This document shows, piece after piece, positions 51,241 to 60,900 of a stretch of 64,000 nucleotides of DNA. The DNA comes from Lichenostomus cassidix. Taxonomy: Eukaryota > Chordata > Aves > Passeriformes > Meliphagidae. The notes under the pieces were generated by a model. That model ran no database searches and was not told where the DNA came from. It was given only the letters and a program-made list of their open reading frames with translations. The stretch covers positions 17,456,324 to 17,520,323 of the forward strand of contig CM039182.1 in the NCBI GenBank assembly GCA_008360975.2, read 5' to 3'. Each line of letters begins with the position of its first letter. Positions within the stretch are counted from its first letter, which is position 1. Position numbers and translations under genes: made by a program.

Positions 51241-51244
51241 GCCC

Positions 51245-52270
51245 CTTTGTTCGCCCTGAGAGTAACGCTGTGAATTAAAAGAAATGACAATATTTCGTAT
51301 CTGCTCGCCCGGCCAGGAGAAGGGCCCTTGAGCCTGGCAAAAATCAGGCGGATCATTCATCGTGCCACCCCGCACCTGTGGGCTTGGCATTGAAAACCCC
51401 GCGGACCTCTTCCTATTCAACTTAATTATTCCCCCAAGGCGCACAATGGTTGAAATGGAGCAGGTTGGAGTCTGTTTATTGGTCGTAAATGTTTTTCTGA
51501 AGATCTTCTGAATCTCATTGTTAGCTCGTTGTTTGAGGCTGCCCTCTTTCTTTCAGACGAGAGTAGCCTTGGACTTTTCAATTTTCAATCGTAACATCTG
51601 CTTAATCGTACGGATCAAAATATGGAGACACAAAACATATGTAATGGTTGATTTGTTAAATCCTGGTAATGAGTTATTAACAAGGGAAAACAATAGGGCA
51701 GGATGGTGAGAGCCTTATGGTAACAGAGTCACTTTATGTAACGCCTGACGTTTCCCTTCTTGATAAATGGAACTAAGGTCTGAGCGCCAGGTGATAGCAA
51801 GAAAATCAATGTCTTTAGGGGCCGGCACCGAGACTTTTTTTCTATGTGAAAAATTAGGAGACATAAAATTTAATTGGCTGATCAGGGGAAAGCATGGTCT
51901 TAAGTTTAATTGCCAGTAGGCTTAGCGAGGGAGACAAAACAAGATTTGGGCCTGTTTGTTTGCTTGCATCCCAGCGCCGAGTCCAAGTGTATCGTTGAAA
52001 ATGTGTTTTATTATAACACATGTCATGCTTTACAGTTCCCATATTGTGTAAAGACAATAGTTAATGGTACATTAAAGACAAGCAAACCATGCCAACACGT
52101 CTTGGACACATTGTAAGGGCCTCTCTCTTTGCTAGCTTTAGGCAGCTGCAGTCCAGGACCCAGAAGCACAAAAAGAACAAGTTTGAAATACCAGGTGCAT
52201 CCGAGAGAACCACGACAGGGATTGATATGTTATAGCCCAGGACATGAACCTAGCAATAAAGATATCATTG
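51245..52270. promoter_or_regulatory. Candidate conserved non-coding element (about 1 kb)
   Basis: Directly next to an extremely GC-rich island, the sequence becomes AT-balanced, non-repetitive and without convincing coding frames for about 1 kb. Motif cores seen include TGTTTATT (forkhead), several TTAATT/TAATTA (homeodomain) and an E-box CAGGTG near 51790. It lies about 3-4 kb downstream of PTF1A. Enhancer function is inferred. Confidence 0.4.
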
Positions 52271-52279
52271 CGATTGTTT

Positions 52280-53640
52280 GCGGCTTCCACGCCATGTAAA
52301 GCCGGAGGCGCCGGAGCAGGCTGCTTTCTGGCAGCGGAGGCTCTGCCTCCCCGGGCTCCCCCGGCGCCCTCCGCCAAACCCGAGCACCTGTTGGCCAGAC
52401 CCCGGCCCCATCGTGGGAATCGCCTCCCGCCCACGCTTCCAGGTCTCAGCAGCGCGGTTTGTTGTGGAGTTATTTAGGACCATTCCCACCGGCTGCGGGA
52501 TGCTTTGGAAAGCGAGAGGTTTACCAGGGGACACTCAACTGGTGTTTGTTCGACCTCGCAGCTGGTACTCGGTGCCAGCGAGAGATGCGTGAATGAAAGA
52601 GGGATGAGATCCCGGGCTGGGGAGGCTTCACGCCCCGCGCCTCGCAGGGCGCTCCCTCGACTGCCGGCAGATGAGAGGCCCTGGGAACCGCGGCGGGATG
52701 GATTCACAGTGCCCACGGCAGCCTCTGCCTGCGCACAGCTCCGCCGAGAAGTCACGCACGCCTTCCTATCCCCTTGCTGGCTGTGCAGGCGGGCGGTCTA
52801 ATGCTTCCCGTCCTTTGGGTGGGGGGGCTGCTTGTTTCTTGGGTTTGGTTTGTTGTTTCGGGTTTGGGGCTGTTTTTTAGGGGTTTTTTTCGCTAGGGTT
52901 TGGGGTTTAGGGGTTTTGGGGTTTTTTGTGGAGGGTTGTCCGTTTGGGTAATAAAGTTGTTTTTACACCTGGGGCATTCCGAGTCATTCTGGTTCCGGAA
53001 GGACAGCAGCAGCCCGCACACCTAGAGTCCGCACCTCCCTCCTGTGAGCCTGCGGAAAGCAAACTGCCTGCAAGTGCATCTAACACGCCCTCCTACCCCA
53101 AGCGGGGCTGGCGATTTCCCCTCTTTTTGTTCTCTTCTACCCTGCTTCGCAACTCCCGCGGGGATGCGGGGCTGGGGGAAGCGGCGGAGGGAGGCGGGAC
53201 AGTCCCAGCACCCGGGCGGGCCTCCCCCGCCCCCGCGGGGCGCCGTCGGGGCAGTGCGGCGGCGGAGGGGCGGCCCCACAAGAGCCGGCGCGGGTTTCAG
53301 GCGGGCAGCGGGGGCTCTGGGAGCGGGACAGGGAGGCAGAAGCCACTGCCCACGGGGCCTCGCGGGGCAGCGCTAGAAGGTGCAGCTCACGGCGGCGGGG
53401 AGGAGGGGGCAGGTGGCTGGGAACCGGGGTTGCGTGGCTGCCAGTCACGCCTTCCCCACGCTGGTCCGTACCGCGCCGAGCCGTGCTCCCCACCAGCAAA
53501 CCCCCCAAAGCTGCCTGAAAAGCTGCGAGCCGGCGTTGCGGGAGCCTCCGGGTCCCGCCGGGTCCCTCTGGGCCGGGGGACCTGCACAGGCGGTTCCCTC
53601 CTGCCCTGTGCGGCGGATTTTGTCGCAGGAGCGCGGCGCT
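52280..53640. other. GC-rich non-coding stretch
   Basis: Moderately GC-rich DNA between two candidate regulatory blocks. It includes the G/T-rich tract at 52815-52950 and a CpG-dense part at about 53150-53600. I see no gene, retroelement or RNA gene in it. Confidence 0.5.
52815..52950 (+). repeat. G/T-rich telomere-like tract (GGGTTT / GGGGTTTT variants)
   Basis: The stretch is made of G runs of 3-7 separated by T runs, for example TAGGGTTTGGGGTTTAGGGG at about 52894-52913. It is a degenerate relative of TTAGGG-type repeats with many possible G-quadruplex quartets on the plus strand. There is no fixed unit, so it may be simple-sequence drift and not an old telomeric insertion. Confidence 0.6.
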
Positions 53641-54215
53641 GGGGTGAATGGATGATGAGTCAGTCAAAAGGAGCTGTCAGTCTCTTTGAAGATTGCGTTT
53701 AAAGGGACTTGCCAAGTCAAGACGGGAGAGTGACAAGATAGAGACCCTGGTGCTTTACATGCGAAGGCCGGCTCTTCCGCTTCATCTGCACCATACTAAA
53801 GGATGTGTTGAAGCATTGAATCACAAAAAAAGTGGCACGCCAAAGAAAAGGTGCCACATAACAATGATTGTAGTGTTTTAATTGTGGGGGATCGCATCAC
53901 CAAAGCCAATTGAGACGAACGAGGCTATACACAGAAGGAAACGGTACAACACTTCCATAACTTATAATTAAGCTGAAGTCCGACTAACATTTGACTTTCT
54001 AATGAGTGTAATGAGATTACATGCCTGATGGAAGCATTTGTGAAAAAGCGACTTTCTGTGTTTAATGAGGTCCTAATACAGGACAAGATCGAATTATAGG
54101 TCGGCTCTTTTTCTGTCTCAAAGAGCCCCGTTTAAGTTCAATGACACCGGTGCCGCCCGCCTGCCGCCGGACGGGGCGAGGCTTGCGGCCGGTCAGCCCC
54201 GCGGCAGCCCGGAAT
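53640..54215. promoter_or_regulatory. Candidate conserved non-coding element downstream of PTF1A
   Basis: A block of about 570 bp with no reading frame, between GC-rich stretches, starting 1.2 kb beyond the PTF1A polyadenylation signals. It is rich in homeodomain-type cores (TAATTA, GATTA, CAATTGA) and has no simple repeats or retroelement sequence. It resembles a developmental enhancer, but conservation was not tested. Confidence 0.35.
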
Positions 54216-54479
54216 GGCACGAAAAGTGAGCAAATAAGTAAGCAGTGACCCCCCACCCAACCCCCGCCCCGGCCCAGCCTCGGCGTGTTTGTGTGTGTAA
54301 GTAGCTCTTCTAATTGCTATTGGAATAGATCCATGCCATCCGCGCTAGGGAACTAAATGTGTTTAACTAGGTTAATGCAATTAGCATGCATGCAACATAT
54401 TGCTCCCACTTTCCGGCAGTTAAAAAAAAAAAAAAAGGAAGGAGAGGGAGAGATGTACAGTATATGATGAGTTATAATT

Positions 54480-55060
54480 ATACCTTGGCTCACCCGGGCC
54501 GTTCCCATCCGCCTGGGCACCGCGCGGGGACAGCTCTGCTCCGGCCGCTAGCCGGGCTGGGCATCTGGGACTCTGCCGGGGGCTGAGCCGTCGGGGCTGA
54601 GCCGCGGGTGCCACGGGAAAATCAGCACCTGCGGCGTCGGGCCGAGCCCCCCGCCCCAGCCCCGGGCCGCCCCCCCGCCCCCGCCGGAGCACTTGCAGCC
54701 CCCGGCCCGACCGGCCCCTGCCGCCCCCACCCCTCGCCCCCGGGCAGGTGCAGCCCAGCCGTCCCCTCCGCAGCCGGGCACGCTGAGCTGGGGCTACCAG
54801 AGCGATTCTACCACCAGTTGCACGATAGCTTTGCCATTCCCCCGACCCCTCCCAGCGGCATCCCCAGGGAGAGGAGCGCCGGGGCTCTTTCCCAGGCCCC
54901 GCCGGTGGGAGAACCGCGGAAAGCTAGGGGCAGCCTGCAGAACCCCAAGCCTGGCCGGGCCCCGGGCTAGTCCTTCCCTCCCCGGCAACTTTCGGGAGCA
55001 GCTCTGTGCGGCTCCGGATAGCGCGCCCATTCCCACGGCGGCGGGGTCGTGGGTACAAGG
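54480..55060. other. GC-rich block downstream of PTF1A
   Basis: CpG-dense sequence between the 53.6-54.2 kb block and the PTF1A 3' end. No reading frame with recognisable content was found, so it is probably part of the CpG-rich PTF1A domain. Confidence 0.5.
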
Positions 55061-55439
55061 AGGGAGACACACACCATGGCAAGGTTTGTGTTTGGGGGCT
55101 CGGATCTTCCAGCTGGAAACCACAAGCAGTGCACAGGCACTGAAAGGAGGGGACCTTCTAGAGATAGACAAAGACATCAGTTGGAAGCACTTCAGTAGAG
55201 GACGTCAAAAGGGGTGGAGAGAAGGAGAAAGTGCGTCCCCGCCCGTCCCCGTCCCCACAGCGCTATAAGAGCAGCCTGAGCCGGCAATGGGGCAGAGTGG
55301 GGCCAGCATCTGGGCCGAGGGTGCCATTGGGTCTCGGGGCTCACCCCGCCTGGACACCGGTCTAGGCTTTTATTGCAAGGCTTCCTCGGGATGCGATGGG
55401 GCTCTGGGCAGCCGCTTCCCACATATATACTGCTCCACA

Positions 55440-55818
55440 AGGTACAATTCGGGTTTTATTATTAACAAACACAGGGAGAGTCCACGTGCGGCAATAAATT
55501 ATTTTCACAGGTTCTGACATATTTCCCCCATTAAAAAAAAACCTCCAACAAACAAACAAAAAAAACCAACAACAAAAACAACAACAAAAAAGGTGCTGGT
55601 GGAATAAGACTATTGCATATCTTTAAAAAAATCAAGATAAATTATATAAATTATATATTCAAAACAGACGATTCTACCTCATTATCACTACTCCGTAATA
55701 AATAGATAAATAAAGTTGATTGCCCTTAGAGTCTGAATCTTAAATTACATTTGCAATATAGGTCTCTACATACAGCATGTACAGAGCGGGCGGGGGCGGG
55801 GACCACCCGCGCGGCGCC
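55440..55818 (-). other. PTF1A: PTF1A 3' UTR (approximate)
   Basis: This is AT-rich sequence downstream of the TGA stop (55819-55821), including an A/C-rich run at 55537-55591 on the plus strand (T/G-rich in the transcript). AATAAA on the minus strand at 55455-55460 gives a 3' UTR of roughly 370-390 nt. A second AATAAA at 55369-55374 is an alternative end. Confidence 0.55.
55455..55460 (-). terminator. PTF1A: Candidate PTF1A polyadenylation signal
   Basis: The plus strand reads TTTATT, which is a canonical AATAAA hexamer on the transcript strand, about 360 nt after the stop codon. Another AATAAA lies at 55369-55374. Which one is used cannot be decided without transcript data. Confidence 0.5.
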
Positions 55819-56761
55819 TCACGCCACGTAGTCGAAGGGGGGCTCGTTCTCTATGTCGTTGACGGAAGGTTTGTTGTTCACCTTCCGCGGGTCCTCGGGG
55901 GTCCACACTTTGGCTGTCCGGATGATGTTTTGTTCCTTGAGCTGCTTTTCATCAGTCCACGACAGCGAGTGACCGGCCAGAGGGGGGAGTCCGTAGTCGG
56001 GGTCGCTCGGGGAGGGAGATCCTGGAGAGCAGGGGGGAAAAGGAAGGCAGGGGGTTATTGCTGGGGCCGGCATTCCTGCGGAGCGCCGTGTCGGGCCGCG
56101 CCGGGACGTACCGGGCCGTGCCGGCCCGCCACTTACTTGTGCCGCGGTGGCAGATGATGATTTTCTTGGTCTGGCTGGGGCTCTCGCTGCTGGCGCTGCG
56201 CAGCGGCAGGTCGGACTGCACCAGTTCGCTGAGGAAGTTGATGTAGCCGATGGCCAGGCGCAGCGTGTCCACCTTGGAGAGGCGCTTCTCGTAGGGCAGA
56301 GTGGGGATGTGCGAGCGCAGCCCCTCGAAGGCGTCGTTGATGGACTGCATCCGCCGCCGCTCCCGCACGTTGGCGGCCTGACGGAGCTGCTGCAGCTCCG
56401 CCTCGGAGCGCACCCGCCGCCGCCGCTTGGCCGAGCCCAGCGCCTGGAGCCGCCCCCCGGGGGACAGCAGCGCCGCGCCCGCCGCCCCGCAGCATTCGTA
56501 GGCGAAGCCGGGCGAGGCGGGAGACGGCGGGAAGGCGGCGGCCGGCGCCGGGCAGCGGTAGCCGCCCTCGGGGTCGCCGCCGTCGCGGTAGTATTCCTGC
56601 AGCTGCCGGCTGAGGAAATCCACGTCCGGCTCCAGCAGCCCGTCCGCGGCCAGCACGTCCCGCGGGGGCGGCTCCGAGAAAAAGTCCTCCTCGTCGAAGT
56701 AGGGGGGCGAGGAGAAGGAGTCCAGCCCCCCGGGGAAGTGCTCCAGCAGCACGGTCTCCAT
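55819..56761 (-). CDS. PTF1A: PTF1A, pancreas associated transcription factor 1a (class II bHLH activator)
   Basis: The coding sequence joins exon 1 (56761 down to 56137, 625 nt) to exon 2 (56021 down to 55819, 203 nt) and gives 275 residues. The start ATG (56759-56761) begins [16 protein letters not shown], the family N-terminus. An acidic N-terminal activation region (about 1-70) is followed by a basic run AKRRRR (111-116) and a bHLH at about 129-182 containing [20 protein letters not shown]. Exon 2 carries the C-terminal boxes, with tryptophans at 230 (SLSWTDEK) and 248 ([10 protein letters not shown]); in the mammalian protein such boxes bind RBPJ or RBPJL. The nuclear PTF1 complex (PTF1A, an E-protein and RBPJ/RBPJL) drives pancreatic acinar genes and specifies GABAergic neurons. 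The human protein is 328 residues. The difference lies largely in the glycine-rich linker after the bHLH, replaced here by a short serine-rich stretch (SASSESPSQ). All splice signals are canonical and the frame is intact. Confidence 0.97.
56022..56136 (-). other. PTF1A: PTF1A intron 1 (115 bp)
   Basis: On the minus strand the donor reads CACAA|GTAAGT (GT begins at 56136) and the acceptor reads CTCTCCAG|GATCTC (exon 2 begins at 56021). The junction is phase 1: A from exon 1 plus GA from exon 2 gives an arginine codon between HRGT and [10 protein letters not shown]. That junction peptide matches the known PTF1A sequence. The exon 1 frame stays open through the intron, so a gene finder could wrongly read through it. 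Confidence 0.93.
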
Positions 56762-56968
56762 GCCGCTCCCGGTCCCGGCGCGGACGGGACGGGACGGGGC
56801 AGGGGGGCAGCCCCGCCGGGACGCTCCCGCAGCCGCTGTCGCCGGCCCGCTGGCCGAGCCGCCCCGGCGGTGGCGGGGCCGCCGCCCCCGCCCTGCCCTG
56901 CCCGCCGCTGTGTGGCGGGAGGCCGGGCCGCGCCGCCGCTCTCCGGGGAGGAGGCCGGAGCCGCTGGC
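56762..56968 (-). other. PTF1A: PTF1A 5' UTR (approximate)
   Basis: This is GC-rich sequence between the start codon and the expected transcription start, which is placed about 25-30 bases downstream of the TATA box. The reading frame of PTF1A is open upstream through this leader, but an initiation site there is unlikely because the family N-terminus begins at METVLLEHF. The exact cap site cannot be read from sequence. Confidence 0.6.
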
Positions 56969-56992
56969 GCGGCGGGCCGGCACGCGAGGGGT

Positions 56993-56998
56993 CTTATA
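56993..56998 (-). promoter_or_regulatory. PTF1A: PTF1A TATA box
   Basis: The minus strand reads GTTATAAGAC in an otherwise GC-rich promoter. It is the only TATA-like element in this stretch and lies about 230 bases upstream of the start codon, a sensible distance for a short leader. Confidence 0.7.
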
Positions 56999-57038
56999 AC
57001 GACATCCCCGGGCGCGTGCCGCGGGCCGCCGCCGCCAG

Positions 57039-57043
57039 CCAAT
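57039..57043 (+). promoter_or_regulatory. PTF1A: Inverted CCAAT box of the PTF1A promoter
   Basis: CCAATCAG reads on the plus strand, so it is ATTGG relative to PTF1A. It lies about 45 bases upstream of the TATA box, a typical position for an NF-Y site. The assignment rests on motif and position only. Confidence 0.5.
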
Positions 57044-57148
57044 CAGTGCGCGCCGGGGGGGCCGGGCCGCCCGCCGGGGACACCGCCGCACGGCCGGGGG
57101 CGGCGCCGCTCGGGGCGGGGGGAGCGGGCGGCACCGACGGAGCCCCCG

Positions 57149-57290
57149 CCCGGCACCGCCCGGCCCCGCCCGGCACTGCCCGGCACAGCCCGGCACAGCC
57201 CGGCACAGCCCGGCACAGCCCGGAACAGCCCGGCACAGCCCGGTACCCCCCGGCACCCCCCGGGCCCGCCCAGCACCTCCCGGCACCTCC
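57149..57290. repeat. Decamer minisatellite in the PTF1A proximal promoter
   Basis: About 14 consecutive 10-bp units close to CGGCACAGCC (GGCTGTGCCG on the PTF1A strand), kept in exact 10-bp register from 57149 to 57290. The central units are identical except for one CGGAACAGCC; the flanking units are degenerate. It lies roughly 150-300 bases upstream of the TATA box. One unit is about one helical turn, so any bound factor would be placed on the same face of the DNA. Confidence 0.85.
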
Positions 57291-57499
57291 GCGGCTCCCC
57301 GCACGTCGGGCGAGGGGCCCCGCACCGCCTCGGCACCTCTCCTCAGGAGCCGCCACCGAAACGCCCCTCTCGGTTTTGACGCGGCCTCCCTCTCGGCACC
57401 GGGAAGCGTCACCCTGCGCGTCTTACCCCCGGCGCTCTTCCCGCTCTCCCGGGACCGTCGGTGCCCGCCGGCAGCAGAGCCGCTGTCAGAGCGGGCATA

Positions 57500-57985
57500 G
57501 GGGAATCGATGGGGCGGATTTTTCGCGGCGTTCGCACTGAAGGCAATTCTATCGCAACATCAAAATACATCACGTCAGCTCTTGCGCCCGGCCGTGCATC
57601 GATTTTGACCTCATCGGGCCCCGTTGCGTTTTCCCTTTTCCCACTCCCATTGCCCCTCTCCGGACCAGCTCGCTCGGAGGAGGCTCTGTTAATAATTCCC
57701 TAACTGACTCTCACTGATTAAAGCCTTAAAAATTCTCACTGGAGTGAAATGGATTACCCGCCAGATTAGGAGAGGATTATCTCTGTCATTAGCGCTGCAA
57801 TGGTTTGTTCGGCAGAGTCTGTCGAGGTTTATCGAAAGTGACTTTCCAGTGTGCCACCAGCGCGGGCAGAGATCAAACTCCGCGTGGAAACGTACCCAGG
57901 TCTATCAGCAGAGCAAGACAGGGCCAGCTCCGGGGAGGTAATAAATGACTCGACTTCAAAGCCGCTGACATCGCCGTGATAACGG
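57500..57985. promoter_or_regulatory. Candidate conserved upstream regulatory block of PTF1A
   Basis: About 0.5-1 kb upstream of the PTF1A TATA box the sequence changes from GC-rich repeats to balanced, low-repeat DNA without a convincing reading frame. Around 57750-57800 it holds three GATTA cores close together (GGATTACC, AGATTAGG, GGATTATC), typical of OTX/CRX/PITX-class homeodomain sites. The look is that of a vertebrate conserved non-coding element. I infer regulatory function from texture, motifs and position only. Confidence 0.4.
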
Positions 57986-57989
57986 CAGG

Positions 57990-60900
57990 GAAACGCGTGA
58001 GTCACGGGAGGGAACAAAGAGCTTTGCAAGAGCGACTTATTGGAAAGTCCCGCCTGCAGACGGAGCACGCGAAAAAAACGAGAAGGGAAGGCGGAGACCT
58101 CTGCACGAAGCCAGGAACGCGCCCACGCGTGGCCGGAGGACTGCTTCCACCGTCCCGGAAAGGGGAAACTAGGGGAGTGTCCCCTTAGAGGGGCGATGCG
58201 ACGACAGTGCGGTTCCCCGTTCACGTCTATCCGCGAGGCGGGAGCGGGGACCTCGGAGGCGACTGGGATGAGTGCGTCCGGACTCCTGTTTCCATTCATG
58301 CCCGCCGTCCCTAAACATCCCACCATGCACCTCTGTCAAGAGCCAGGCTTCTGGATGCCCATGCCCGCGGCGCTGCCGGGTGCCCCCGACACTGCCTCTG
58401 CCCCAGGCCGAACCACCCCCTCTCCAGGAGAGCCTTCCCGCCCCAGGCAGCTGCTCCAGCTTCCTCTGCCCCGTCAGCTCTTGGCCCCTCACCACTGTTT
58501 TCTGCACCGGCTGTCTCAAAACCGCCCGCAAGTCTTAGATGCGGTCTCGAGTGCTGTCTCTTAAAACGCAGAGCGCGGGGAATAATCCCTTCCCTCGGTG
58601 TCCTGGGCTGTGATCGTGTTCATACTGCTCAGAGCTGCTGCTGGCATTCCGTGCTGCCGGGACACACGGCTGGCTCTCGCCCAGCTCGCTGCCCACCGGA
58701 GCCTGGCAGGGACCACTCCGAGCGGCGCTGAGCGCGGCGGCAGGGAGGTTCCTCCGCGTTCCCAGCCGTAGCTTGGCGGAGGCATCTCTCGCCCTCGGAT
58801 CACTCCTCCGAAGCAGCCCTGTCCCGTTGAGCCGAAAGACCCACCTGGGAGAGCAAACACAGCTTCGGCACCGCACGGAACAGTGGTGTTCTCCCTTCCC
58901 CACCCCGGGGCTCCCCAGGGGGCTTCGCTGCCCCCTCACACTGCGAGCATCCCTGTCCCGCCTTTGTGCTCCTCAGCGCTGGTGGCGTAAATGCTTAGTG
59001 ACCCCACGGCAGCCGGGCGTGAGGGACTGGTGGAGGGCAGGGACCTGCCGTGCCCAGCCCTTGAGGCTGCTGTGCGGGGTGGAAGGGCTGGGTAGTCCGG
59101 GGGAGCCCACGGCCACTCCTGCAGCCCCACGGCCCCCAGGAGCCTCCAGCTCATCCACAGCTGGTCCCACAGCTGTGCTGCCCTGCCGAGGTGCAGTCCC
59201 CGCGCCCCTGTTTCGTGTCACCGCCATCAGCCCGGGCTCCAGACCTGTGCAGACCCGGGGGACAGGGGCTCTGTCCGCGGTCCCTCTTGTCCCACCGGGA
59301 CACACCTGAACGCGAGCCTGCTCCTTCCCCACCGTGGCCCCGCGCAGCAGGGGCAGGACGAGCGTGCCTGAGGTTGAAGAACGTCCTTTTCCAAATGCAA
59401 ATGGGCTTGAGTGCAGCCACGGAATGATCGCTACGTGTGGAGCACCATAGCCAGAAAGCACAAGTATAAATTTAAGACATACTGTGCATCCCTTTCAGAT
59501 CCATGTCACACTTGCCGCAAAACACACGGAAAAAGAAGAAAGCAAAACCGTGGCAGCACTGAGGTGATTTCGGGGGAATTTCCTGGCCACAGAGCTGGCT
59601 CTGTTCTCTCCCTTGCATGCCCAAGGAGTCATCACCCATGGGGTGCGAGTCCTTGATCCTTTCGCGTTCTGTCTGGAGGCGGACACTTAAAGCCGATGAG
59701 CAAACCATGTCGAGTGGCCCCTGGTACCGCTGCCCCCGCTCAAGACACACACACTCGCGTACACATCACATACACACACTCATAGCCCACTTTGCAACGT
59801 TTCCCCCAGGGCAGACAGGCTATGTGGCGCCAGATCCTGAGGGGGAGTAGCACCCCCAAGCAGGCTCTTTGCCCCAAAACCTCTGCCACCAGCCTTCTCC
59901 CAGCGCAGCATTTTGACCACAGTGTGTCCCTGTCTTCAAGAGCGCGACAGGCGCCAGGGCACCTCTCGTTAACGCGGTGGTTGAAACATCCTCCCGACAG
60001 CCTTAACCGAAGGCGTTGGGGGGTGAGAAAGAGCAGAAGAGGATCTCTCCTTTTGATCCAAGCACCACATGTATCCAGGGAGACTGGGGAGCCGAGTTCA
60101 TTTACCATGCCAGTCTTTCCTTCTTTCCTATGGTTGCCCGAGCCCGTTTTGCTCTGGCGCACCACAGTACTGTGTAGCCAGGGTGAGTCCTACAGCGCTA
60201 GGATGTGAATGTCACACCGTAGAGGTGGCACGACAAAACGCAGGCAGGTAGTCTGGGAAGTCAGTCTGTGCTGGCTGTCTGTCCGAGAGGCAGCTCCGTC
60301 GGGACCGTCGGCGAAGAGAGTGCGTTGCAAAGAGAAGCGGAGGGATGCTTTGAGAATCCGCAGCTTCCATACTGTTGGGAGCTCGGAGCTTGTCTTGAAA
60401 CCGGTCAGACCTAGCAGACGGTTGGAACATTCGGGAGCAGTGTCCCAGGGAGAAAAGCGATGCAGGGAGAATCCCACTACGGGCATGGCTGGAGCTCTGC
60501 CTGTGCGCTGGAATGCGCAGGCAACGAAACATTAATGGCTCCCCGGCTCCTCAGCGCTGTATGCGACTCCCGGCAGAAGCGATTCCCTCTCTGTGCCGAA
60601 CTCAGCCCTCGTCCCCGCGCCAGTGATGGCTTTAAAGATGAACGATTCCAGTTTTGTGCATCTGCCTTCGGGAAATGAGTACCGACCGTCCCCGAAGGAA
60701 CCGCCTGAGGAGCGGGAAGGCTACTCTGGGGTTGCCCAAGATATTACGAAAGGAAACCTGCAAAAACCAGGAACTGGTACAAGCGGAGCCTGGGCCACGG
60801 CATGGCACTTGGGCCGCCCCCGCCTGTGTCGCAAACTCCCTTCTTTCAATATTTGTCCAGCACGGATGTCTCACCGGGCCCCTTTTTGCTCTCGGGGAGG

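Larger units (their letters stand above)
55770..57480. other. CpG island covering PTF1A and its promoter
   Basis: This is very GC-rich, CpG-dense sequence spanning both coding exons, the intron, the leader and the proximal promoter. Long open frames on both strands here, other than PTF1A itself, reflect the scarcity of AT-rich stop codons. Confidence 0.85.

Noticed and set aside
49471..51273. 600-codon plus-strand open frame, and others of 390-500 codons on the minus strand
   Set aside because: All are low-complexity Arg/Pro/Gly/Ala translations of extremely GC-rich DNA, overlapping one another on both strands, with no domain or splice logic.
56147..57379. 410-codon plus-strand frame opposite PTF1A
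   Set aside because: It is the complement of the GC-rich coding sequence and promoter repeats. Its contents mirror PTF1A and the decamer array.
55952..57412. 486-codon minus-strand frame extending upstream and downstream of PTF1A exon 1
   Set aside because: It is the PTF1A frame running unstopped through the CpG-rich promoter and the intron. The TATA box at 56993, the family N-terminus and the clear splice donor limit the real gene.
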